Shown: in pieces, positions 31,836 through 44,043 of the stretch | Layout of the letters: each line of letters opens with the position of its first letter | How positions within the stretch are numbered: the first letter of the stretch is position 1 | Made by a program: the position numbers and the translations under genes | Notes under the pieces: generated by a model | Database searches by the model: none | Told to the model about the DNA's origin: nothing | What the model saw: the letters and a program-made list of their open reading frames with translations, nothing else | Assembly: GCA_964017185.1 (NCBI GenBank) | Contig: OZ024876.1 | Coordinates: 27,496,278-27,560,277 of the forward strand | Direction of reading: 5' to 3' | Length of the DNA stretch: 64,000 nucleotides | Source: Rugalucina vietnamica | Taxonomy: Eukaryota > Mollusca > Bivalvia > Lucinida > Lucinidae

Positions 31836-34800
31836 CTGCAAAAGTAAATAAGCCGCGTCATGAGAGAACCAACAATGTGGCTTCCGAACAGGTCCGACAT
31901 AAACCAAACTGTACTAGTACAGAAGATGGCTAAAGCTGGAAAGTTTGGATTTAGTAAGAAGAGAGATTGTGCTGTTGGTGTAGCGAAAACAAAAGCGCTT
32001 ATCAGTTTCGCAGTTACTTTGTTTTAGCCTTCTATGCACAATGTTGAATATCTCATGACGCGGCTTAAGAGAAAACATTTCGAAAACATTGTCATGTAAT
32101 AAACGTATTACAGACACTTATTACATGGCGCTACCCAACGGATAACAAAACCGGTAACATACATATAATACTTCACAATATATGTGCCTACTACAAATAA
32201 TATAATGCAAGAGTTTCATCTGAATCTAAGTAGTTCTCTGCCATGGGTTTACACCAAGTGATATGACAGTTTTCATCTCGAATCAGTTTATATATGGTTC
32301 GCAGAATATGTTTACAACTCACAGCAATGTGAAGGTACGTTAGGGGAAATCCCGTAATATTACATATTGAAATTCCGTAATGCTACATATTGTTATCGCA
32401 AATAACAAACAATATTTTAGCATTTAAAATATTAATTAAAATCTGCATTATCCCTTGAACACTACACTGTACATACCAAGTTACTTGCAAACGGTGCAAG
32501 GATACCACCAATTCTTCCTACTGACGAAGCAATGCCAAGACCACTATTTCTGCAATGGACAGGATGTAAATAAGAAAAAAAAAAAAAAAGAAAAGAAACG
32601 GTGACAAATATTTGTTTTTAAACCACATAAGGATCGTTTTCGTCTAAAATAAATTTCAAATTATTTTGTCTTTTTTATTAGCGATCCAGTCATATTATGG
32701 GAAGTACCCCACGAATATGGTAAGGGATAGTTTGACAAACAATAATTAAGCCGAAACATGAGAAAAACGGATATTTGCTTGTGCGAAACCAAATTCGCAG
32801 AACAATTTTGCACTAATTGCACAGCTTATTAGGACCTACCTGTAGTTTGTAGGGTATATTTCTGGAGTGTAGAGAAATACCGCACCGAATGTCGCAGAAG
32901 CTGCCATTTTTCCTACCAGTGAAAACGCTGTGGCAACGAGTGACACTGAATTGATATGACCTGCAACGAGTGACACTGAATTGATATGACCATCAACGAA
33001 TTTATAATGCATCTGAAAGAAACGGCCAATAATCCAGCTTCGTCATCATGTACCACTGGGACAAAATGGACGTAAATTACTAGATCCAGACGTTCAGCTG
33101 ATGTTACAATCTCCATGTTTACACGATGTGTATAGTACATGTAGCATATCCGTACGTAACACACAGCTTATGTTTGTATACAATTTGTATTGTTTTATGT
33201 TTTGAAGTTGAATCTTTGCGCTGTTAGCACCTTATGTACGTTTCCATATTTTAGGCAAGTTTGGGTAACTGAGTGGCCACCTATAGGGGAAACAGCTGCT
33301 AACTCAGATTACAATATGTTTTCTTGGTAAAAGTACCTGATTGTTTATCAAGTTTTTCCCAACTCGGTTTTGGAGTAAGAATTTCTTTCTGATTGCGCCA
33401 TTTCCTGATCATTGCTAATTTTACCTCCATCTGTGTACATAGTAGGGAAAATTTCCCAGCTTTACCCATCACCATTTCAAACACAAAATCACTGATAAAC
33501 GAAATCCTGTTCACCTGCACTTCGCATACTGGTTGAAAAGATATTAAATTTTGCCGCCGGATGATGATTCATTAAACGTCTCTGATTTCCTGCTTAAAAT
33601 CCATAATTTCTGTGAGATTTACTCATTCAGCTTAAGCATCAACGGTCCATTCTGAGGCGCTAGTCTCCAACCAGACAAAAAACGGTTCTAGTGACACATC
33701 TCTTAATTGTACACGTCACTAAAAATCGCGCCGTCACGTGAATGTAAGTTTGACCATGTGTAATATATTGTTTTATTAAGGAGAAATTGTTTTGATCAAG
33801 TCGAAACCAAGCTGGTCCGCAGTGAAGTGAGGTCTCGCAACTACTCGTAGTACATTACTAGCACGGTTTTTAGGAAAATGCTGAGCTGTCGGTAGGATGT
33901 GTTTGGGTTAGGCCCGTACCATGTTCACAATGAAACATATGGAATTATATTTACTCCAAATGATGAATTTTCAATTCCCTAAACAAAGGTCAATAACACA
34001 TGAATAGAGACTGTTGGGCTCAAGATACTTTTACGTGAGAGCCTTTCGGAACCAGACTTTTATGGTGACTTGGTTTAAGAAACTTATAGGAGGGAATGAT
34101 TTTTCTTTTCAGTTCAGAAAAATCATTACACGTTACAGACGTATAGGTTTTAACTTGAATGTTATGCGACAGTCTGCATGCTTAGTTTTTAACCCAATCA
34201 GGGTTGATAATTATGCTGCCTTCTTTAATTGCACGCCGGTGGGTCGAGCGTCAGACTATCTGATGGCCCCGACATAGTTATTCATTTTAATTGGTTGGGG
34301 CTGGAGCTTCTTGTCTGTTGCTTGGTCCACCGGGGTCCAATCGGTGTTTTTCTTTTGCCCTGGGTTTTAGTAAGTTATTCGGCGCTCGAGGATCTTCTGA
34401 ATTTGTTGAGTCCTCGTTTTTGATTTATCAGGGTGGTTATAATTATTTACATGTATTTTTTTGTCCTTGATGATTCATTGACTAGTTAGAGAGTCACTAT
34501 GAGGACCGAACAACTAACTAAATGTCGTGAACCACTGCAGAAGATGACGGTGAGGTTAGGCACCTGTAAAGCCGGTTTTAAACCCCCCAGTAATCTTATA
34601 TTATTGATCGTTCTAAGGTTCGTTTTTTTTTATTTAAGTTTGGGTAACTGAGTGGCCGCCTATTTGAAAATATTGCTCACTCGGCTTACGATAACTGCGT
34701 TTATACTATGTTCCCGGCGGCCCCGGCATCCCCGTTTGCTCGAAACGTAGTGTGCCGTGGAAGTTTGGTCAAATATTTCTCTGTTTTCAAGATCTATTAC

Positions 34801-37800
34801 ATGTACGTCTTGTTAAGTTTTCTTACGTTGCAGTACGATATCCGTAACAAGCCGTGGTAGTGATAAGCCGGTGTGTCAAGGAGGCGCTAAGGTACCTTAC
34901 GGTTGTCCACGATCTATCACGATTATTAGCACGTTCTATTACGGTCTGTTACGTTCAGTTGCGTTTTGACCAAGGCGTAACACATTTTTTCATTCTTTCA
35001 AGGTCAGCTACGGACGAAACGTAGACACCATGCAATTTTAAGCGTTTTATATGCCTTTTTATATAACAATAAGCCATTTGAAATAACAACAATTGCGCTC
35101 ATCTACAATCGACTGCAGAGTTGATTAAGAAAGTTCGGGATATTATTTCTCCTTCAATGGCATAGTGCAGCGCATTGTCTCCATTGTTCACTATTATATA
35201 TATATAGTGACTGCTCCAATATCAAGGAACTTGTCCCAATGATATGTCATTGTATATCTTTAAACTCCAAGATTACGTGATTGTCGTAACATAACGCGAC
35301 ATACGCAGTAGAACGGGATCAACACCGTCAAAGACCGTAACGCACCGTAACTTAACGCAACAAAACGTGTTGAGTATTCCATAGGAAACGGGACGAGACG
35401 TGAGACGACCGTGATCAAACGCAGCTGAACGTGGAAGATCCGTAGCTTTCCGGGCTATTCACTAGCTTCCCGTTGCACTATGGACCGCCTCCAAGTTTCG
35501 CTACGTACTGTTACGTTCTGTCACGGTGTGTTACGTTCAGTCCGTTTTAGCACGGCCCATTATCTTTCTTATTTCCGCTGTGACTGCCGTGGCAGATTTG
35601 TAAACTGTCAAAAAAAATTGGCACGGTATCCACGGTTATCCCGGCGTGCTACGTTTGCTTATCTCGTTCCCCTGCGTTGCCTCACGCTTATCCCGTTTTG
35701 ATCACGGTTGTCTGAAACGTGGCTGCCGTGACCACCGGGAACATAGTGTAAACACAGTATAAGAATAAGTACATAATTGTCAATTTAGCTTTTCCCACCT
35801 CGGTATTTGGAGTGGGAATTTGTTTCTGATTGCGCCTTTTCCTGATCATTGCCTACCTGTACCTTTGAATAGGAGTGGACTTGAAAAAGGAGAAAATTCC
35901 ATATACATTCTAAAGAAGTCATCAAGCTACACAAAACTGAAGTTTAACACAAAATCAGGAATAGACATTTGGTATCTTTGCAATTGGTAACACTAGTCTT
36001 AAAGGTTCACATGAAGTATAAAAGACCGAATTAGGTGTCTTATCTCACTTTTTGCTTAGACACCAACCAGTCAACATCTCTCTAGGAACACCACTAGCAA
36101 TAGTCAAATCTGATTGGATAATGCTTCGGGGAGGAACATTACCTGTGGAATTTTGACAACTCTTATCAGCAGAATAAGTATTACAGGTATTCCAACTCGC
36201 TTAAAGCTACCTGGACTAGCAGTTCCATCCGGCGGCGAATGTGCCTTCAAGACATATATGAAGGAAAATAACCGGGGAGAGGTAGATACTTTACCAAACA
36301 ATGTAAGTAGCACTGTTGCGACCACAAGCGACAGCCCCTCCACTGCAACCCATAATATAAGAGTTTTCTTCCGTCCTATACTGAAACAGAACTTAATCAT
36401 ATCTACAAACAGTAATCAAATTCTTCTCCGAGTAAGGAACGCACCATCACACTTAACTCAACTTAATACTAAATGAATTATGTTTTATACACACTCATGA
36501 TTTTGATCTTAATAATGCTTTGTTATAAGGCATTGTGTTCTAAAGATAAAGGGTAATTATGATACAAGAGCCTTCGCGGCAGAAAACCTATGATCTGGGT
36601 TTCCGGTCAGGTCCGACACAAATTGGACTGCACGGCCACAGAAGAAGACTGGAAGCTTGAACTTTCAGATTTACGAAGATGTGTACAAAAGTGCTCATCA
36701 GCTGTGTTGCTACTGTACAGCTGATCTGCGCCTTTGTTTTCCCATAGGTAAAATCCAATTTCCTCATAAAGCGGCTCATAAGAAACCAATTAGATAATTA
36801 ATGGTATGATACATTCTGAAACAGAGGCAGATTGTTGGTTTTATGATGCGGCGGCTAACATGATATTAAAAGAAAGAACACAGGTGCATTACTTGTTATA
36901 TAGGTAGAATCCTGCAAATGCTGGAGGGAATTCCATAAGCCCACTGAGAGCGAAATTAGCGAATCTATCACCGGCTAAATGAGTAGATACTAATGTCAAA
37001 CCATAGTACGTACCGGCAGCACATATCCTGAAACACGTCACCGAGAAGACAAAAGGCATTGTATGTGCAGACAGTTTGTCATCTTATGTAGTTATTGTTG
37101 ATGCTCAAAATAAATTACTATCGGTATCAAAAGCTTTGTCGTCGTCGTCGTAACGCAATTTTACGTTTGCTTTTAGTGGCATATTGCATGCACATGATAC
37201 TGTCCAACATGCAACATCCAAATGAGCTGCCTCTTGGGAAAACCAACAATGTGGTTTCCGAACAGGTCTGACACAAACCGGCCTGTAAAGCTACAGAAGC
37301 AGGCTAGAAGCTTGAAATTTTGGAGTTAAGTAGAGGAGGAATTGTACTATCCGAATAGCGAAAACAAAGGCGCTAATCAGCTTCGCGGCCTTTAACAGTA
37401 AGATATTTATTGTAACTGACACACACTGTAGTACACATACGTTTGTCAAATTTCTAACCAAAAGTTATATTACATTGCAATTTAAACAAGGCTCCGTCTA
37501 GACAACTTACCATGCATACCAGAGAATGAATGTGTCAATGCGTAATTCTGGATTTTTTAAAATATCTATAATAGTATATTTTTCACTGGTAGCGTGTGGC
37601 TTAGAAACGTATCCACTATCGGCGACAGTCTTCGTCTCATGGTCCGTAGTCTCAACCATACAAATATCATCCTTTCCGTTTTCAGTATTTTGCAAGCAGT
37701 GAGCTTCTTTATACAAGTCCTCAATATTTGTAAATTTCTTCCCGTTCCATCTTGCTGCTTTTTTTAAGATTCTTTCTGCTTCCTCTGTTCTGCCGTTTAT

Positions 37801-40800
37801 AAGCAGCCAGCGGACTGACTCATCTATTAACCTGTTGACAAGAAAGATTTTATACAGATCTCACTCAACGAATAATATTATTATACTAGGTGTACCTGTA
37901 ATCTAGGAACCACTACTCATACCCTAGCAAATATGCAGTCGCTGAATTTCATTTTATCTTGACTGAGGTACACATTGGGAATTTAACATATAAAAATGGC
38001 GGGCAGCAATTGATTTTAAGAGATTTTAGCATTCCTGACCAAACACGAATCTTAGCAATGTTTAAAAAACATGTGCGGAAAATTAAATTGCATTTAAAAT
38101 TACAAAAGAAATGGAAAGAAAACAACGATTCCAGTCTCTGGATTCACTCCAGTTTATATTATACGAATACTCGCATTACTGACCACACTAAGCAAACGAT
38201 ATTACAGTTTACCTTGACTGCTTGCTAAAGGCAGGTTAGACTGTATCTGTACATGCTATATTTGTGACAATGTTAAGGTGTTAAGAAAGTTCGTTCCGCA
38301 CAAAAATTGGTTTCCTGATAGTTTGAAACACCAGAATTTTATTTGGATGCATATGAAAAGACAAAAAGCAAATATGTTTTAAATCGGATACCTGATCATA
38401 AAAAATGGCTTCAGTCAAACAATGGGACCCATTTTTATCCCTTGGACTTTCACGCAAAATAATGGTGCAGTAGAAAATATCTTAGCCACGCTAAGACCTA
38501 AACGTAAAATCCTCCATAGTTAAATAAATAAAGCTAAATGGACTAGTTCTTAGTGATTTATAATAGTTTAAGGATATCTTCAATTATAAACTTGTAAGGA
38601 AAAATCAAAAGTCAGTTCTTTTACAATTTAGCAAAACAAAAAATCGTATAATCGTACCTTGAGAAATATAGTATCCTTAGAAAATGTTCATATGTTGAGC
38701 AACTCGATGTTAGACAGCTTTTCAACTGTTACTTTGTATCTGTGATAACAACAGATTAATGGAGAATGTATCATTGAATTAGGTTTTGTTTATAAAATGT
38801 TTTCAAACCATGCCGTAAACTGCGGAACGAACTTTCTTAACATCCTTTACATACCACCATTCGATAAGAGAGTAGGCTGATACAACGACAAGAGCAATCT
38901 GCATGTATCTCCAGCTTATATCTCGAAACAAATAGCCAATCAATGCCAAGGCTATAACCCCACCGCCCCAAGAGAATATACCGCATATCTCGGCGTAGGC
39001 ACGTATTTCTTTCGGAAATAACTCGATAGTGAATGTTGACCCAGTAGTGACTATTCCCTAGAAATGTGTTCAAATAGCATAAAATTAGTACAAACTAAAA
39101 CGAATTTTAACATTATCGAAAGTATATACTACTGTTAACTATCATCAAGTACTAGTATTTGTTCTGCATGGAATTCAGCACTTGATCTTGAAGCACCAAA
39201 AGATACATAATATGAACGTAACACTTCCTACACTACCGCCACGCCATTTATCTTTCGTCTATATGTGCGTAATCATATTAAATCAGAATGCTGTATCTCA
39301 TATACGTGGAGATGACATGAGACTGTATCCGTAACCGAAACATAAACATTCGTGTAGTGTATTCCCCCTTACATCCGACATTTGTATGAGGGTCTGGATG
39401 GGGGGGGGTCCTGTTATTCACTAATCACTAAAAATTTAGGCATTTATTCACTGTCATTAAAATTTTGGCTTATTCATTAAAACTAGCTCGATTATTCATT
39501 AAAATATGATAATTAATAGTCACGCTTTCTTCACTCAGCTAATATTCATAAGCAAATAGGTGTTCCCCACCTAAGGCATCTCTTATCTCAAACTACAAGG
39601 ACTAGTTCTATGGTAGATTGCTGAGTGCCACCTTGATATTGTAATCTTGAGAGAAACATATATACTCTGCTAGACCACAAAGCCTTATAGAAACTTTCCG
39701 AAATAGTATACCGATTCGTTTTAGCAAATCCCCTTTTAAATTTGTTGGGAGAATAATCCCCTCCACCTTAAATACTGAATACGCCCTAAGTTTTTCCCTG
39801 AATCTTTCTCTTCAATTATGAATACCAAATAATATTTAAGAAAAATTGTAACTTTAGGGGTATAAGTTATAATAATTAAAATGCTGTTGTTTTTATTTAG
39901 AAAATTAGTTAGCATAGGAGTACTATATGATGTATGGATTTGTGCTTGTGCCTGATTGTACAAAGCATTTCATTAATGTCTTAAATACCGAGCGAGCGAA
40001 GCGAGCGAGGAAAAAAATTGCCAGGTAGATTTGCATTAACAGTCTTAGTGCTGCCTTGTTTTTGATTGCAAAAGACACTGTAATTATGTTCTGTCATATA
40101 AAAAAGCAAGATGATGTCCATGACGATTATCATTATAGGATTGGAACATACATAATAAGGACAAAGTGGGGTAATAGAATAAAAAGAAAATATCCTTAAG
40201 GAATAAAGAAACGCAACAAATACCTAGTGTCACTAAAACATGCTTTGTAATGCAAGTCTGTGGTGTTACTGAACGAATTATATAAACACAATATCTAAAC
40301 GTCAAATTGCAGCAGGTTGAGCCACTATGTCGGTTACGTGAGCTTAATGGCGTGCGCGTAACCACACTGACCTACAGTAGCACACCCTGTAACCATGATC
40401 AATAAGAAACCAAATTTGAAACCAAAACCAATATTTTGGTTCCAAACCCCCTAAAAGTGATTACAGGTGTAACCATTGATCAGTTGGTAACATTTGATTA
40501 TGTTATGGGACGTATGGGACGTTTAATGTCACCGACGTCAATAGAAAAAAAAATGCATTAAAAACAGCAAAATTCCATTCGACTTGCGTTATATTCAATA
40601 AAATGCTTAGTTCTGTAAACACTATGACATTTGAACTTCAGACGTCAATAAAACGTTCATAATAACGTCAAAATCCAACATTATACACTTTAAAGACTCT
40701 CATTATGGTTCGATATACACCGTTTAGGTACAAATGGCCTACATTGAATAATTTAAATGACATTTATTGTTCATTCTTCGCTATTGAAAACTTCATCATT

Positions 40801-43800
40801 CCGTTAACCAGTTTTAACGCAACATTGGGACGGCACTTAAGTATGCAATGACGGTAATCTTTATTGCACATTATCAAGTCGACGTCACTTAACCCAGCAT
40901 GCAAAGAATTTGGCATCTCTACCTCCACCCCGACGTTGACGTAACAATTTTCCTTATTCATGGTTGTTGACGTTTTGTCGTGAATTTGGTCAATAAAATG
41001 ATGTTTTCTCATTTCATCACGTGCAAAAAGCAGTCAGTAGGTAATTTCATAAAAAGATTTTTATCAAAATGTCAAATACATACGCAAAAGATGAAATTTA
41101 ATGTGTTGCGTATTTTAATTCCTTAAGTATATACATAAGCAAACAAAACTGGCTCAGTAAACATCCAGAATGATTTATTTTATTTTTCTCTGCCTTCAAA
41201 TGACACATTTATTTTTCAGTTGGTCCAGGAAGTGAGCCCCTACACGCTTGGCTTCAAGACATATGTCTTTCCAAACATTCAAGGATTTCTGAAATATGAA
41301 TACAACATTATGAACTATATAAATCGGGTCTGGGGGCGTCCAGACCCCAGAAAAAATGAAATTCTGGGATGTCAGGGAGGCCATCTAAGACAAGTCCATA
41401 GCAAAATTTTAGCATATTCATTATTCTTTAAAAGGTTATTATTCACTATTCATTATATTATTCTGCTATTCATTAAAATTTTACATTTATTCATTATTCT
41501 TTAGGACCCCATTATTCACTAATCATTAAAATTTTTACTCTTTATTCACTCTCATTAAAAATTTTAGGCCATTATTCATTAATCATTATACCCCATCCAG
41601 ACCCTCTTGTATAGTACAACTAGGGTGAACAGGGTATGCATTTAATTTTTCTACCTATGCTTTAAACCACAGACTGAGGGTACGCATTATGTATTGTCGA
41701 ATAGAGTAAGTTTACATAAGCTTTATCCACGGTAGATAATCAAAACGGATCAATTCAGGGGAAATATGTCTAGCCCGTTCCTTTCGGATGAACGGACGGT
41801 TCCTTTCAGAGGAAATTGTCAATACAGTCGTCGTTGTATTCGGAGAAATGATACTTTTGTGTACAAATCGTATGTGCACGTAACGACGTGTTTTTAGCGC
41901 GTGCTATCTGTGCACAAACATTTCGTTATTCTTTACGAGGTAAAAATGTTTATTCCCACCTCGGTTTTTAGAGTGGGAATTTCATTTTGATTGCGCCTTT
42001 TCCTGATCATTGCCTTCTTGTACTTTACAGAAAAGTATATTAAAGATTTAGAATATGCTTTAAAGGTCAAGTATCTCCTAAAGGATTCCGTGCCCAAAAC
42101 ACTGATCATAGCCTGTGCCAAAAATCACAACTTCGAAGGTCTGCTTTTATTATGCTTTCTCATGACAGTGAATAGTTTCCTTTTTGAAAGGAAAAAGTAT
42201 ATGTCGCGTAATTTCGCATCAGCTACCAAATTCAATATGTGTTGCATTACGTGAACTATTTATCTAAGGATATCACCTTATGGTCGTTTATCTTTCTAGC
42301 GCCTAAAATTCTTCACCTACCATTTTTTCTCAAAAGGAACCGCCCCTTCTTAAGAAAGGAACGGGAAACGCTTATTTCCTCTGAAAGGATCCGTTGTGGT
42401 TCACTACCTTGATATTGCGTTGGAAGGAGGAGGCTTTGTAAGCTATACTGTATGCATCACTTTTACTTGTCAACACGCTTGTCGATGATGATAGTTGCTG
42501 ACCTATATTTTGTTCGAACAAAGTGTGCCTATTCATAATAATGATATTAATTTGATAAATGCTGATGCATAACAAATGTTTTAAACTAAGACAATCTGGA
42601 CACATTATTATGTACAGACAAAAATCTTATAATACGAAATGTATGTACCTGTTGAAAGGTCCCAGCTACCAGTCTTAGCGCAAGAAGCATGTATATGTTC
42701 GTTGAAAATGCAATGACAAGCATTGTCATCATAACGGCTATGTGCGAAAGAACGTGCACAGTCTTACGACCAAACCTATCCGACAGGTGTGACATAATGA
42801 AAGCTCCAATCCCTTGCCCTCCAATTACCAATGACTGAGCTAGAGCAGCTAGGTTTGACCGGGAACACACAAGGCCCCACTGAAAGAATAGTAGTTTTAA
42901 GGGTTTAATACTAGTGTTTTTATGTTGAAATTAATGTATTTAGAATTTTTCATTTCGATTAATGGTATAAACGTTTGTCGCGTTGTCGCTCTACATTGAC
43001 TTCGATTCGATTCGCATAAGGGAAAGTTCAGATTATTTTGTTTGTATTGAGGCTTAACATCCCAATCAACACTTTTTCAGTAATAAACTTTCAGATTATG
43101 CTGACTTTTCGGTTGTATTACCAGGGAAGCGTTTTCTTCGTATATATTTTAGATGGAAATTGTAAAATCACAAATCATTGGTTATCAAAGGGATCAACCA
43201 TGGTTTTCAGTTGGATCACGAAGAAGGTGTTTGAACACAAGGCCGCAGGCCGCGTGTTCAAACCCCTTCTAATGTTTGAACACTGAAACAAACCATGGTT
43301 GATCGTTATTCTTGCATTTTCACTCTAATCCACTTAAAATCTCTTAAAACTAACATTAACAACGTAAAAATTCACCGAAAACCGCGGAGCTTCTTCAACG
43401 TCGGCCATTTTGTTTCTACGAAACACATGACGTCACGTCGCATTAGCCAGTGACAACAGTCAAAACCCATGTTCAAACGGCACGTGAATTTCATGATTTG
43501 AACATGAGTTTTGCTGTTTGAACACGGCTTTTGACCAATAGAAAACAGCTTCAAACAGCTTTGCGCGTAGAAATCTATGCAAGAATATGCATTCGTATTT
43601 TATTATATTCGTGCTCACCTACATGTAACTTGGCTAGCTATTTTCCATACCTGACTAGAATAAGTGTTGTCTGTGACAAAGTTATGACTACATTCCCGTC
43701 TTTCAATAAGAAGCCCGGAGTCGTTGCTAGTTACTTCAACATAGCAACTATCTATGTAGGCAATAGAAACATTGCTAGTAGAGCTATTATACCGCCAAGA

Positions 43801-43977
43801 CTCATCCTCACACACGTGTTCAGGTATATATCCTGCAAGAAAAATGACATATTGAATACTTCTCAATGTTCCCTAAATAAATGATTCATTGTATTGTGAA
43901 TGAATAAATGAATGAATGATTGATTGATTGATCGATCGATCGATTCGATCGATCGATCGATCGATCGATCGATCGAT

Positions 43978-44043
<66 letters not shown>

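Larger units (their letters stand above)
39345..41690. mobile_element. MITE B, split by element D2
   Basis: The outer pieces are 39345-39387 (CGTGTAGTGTATTCCCCC...) and 41613-41690 (ACAACTAGGGTGAACAGGG...GAGGGTACGCA). They match the family's left arm before and after TTTTATATAGTA, where D2 inserted. Confidence 0.6.

Noticed and set aside
33005-33020. TTTCTTTCAG acceptor upstream of the exon 8 duplication
   Set aside because: A strong acceptor, but its phase would require the weaker AAA|GTATCT donor of exon 7 and an insertion of about 20 residues not seen in the family.
36104-36294. Extension of exon 7 through the whole open frame
   Set aside because: Past GTAAAG the residues no longer resemble the family, and exon 8 follows in phase from the donor at 36295.
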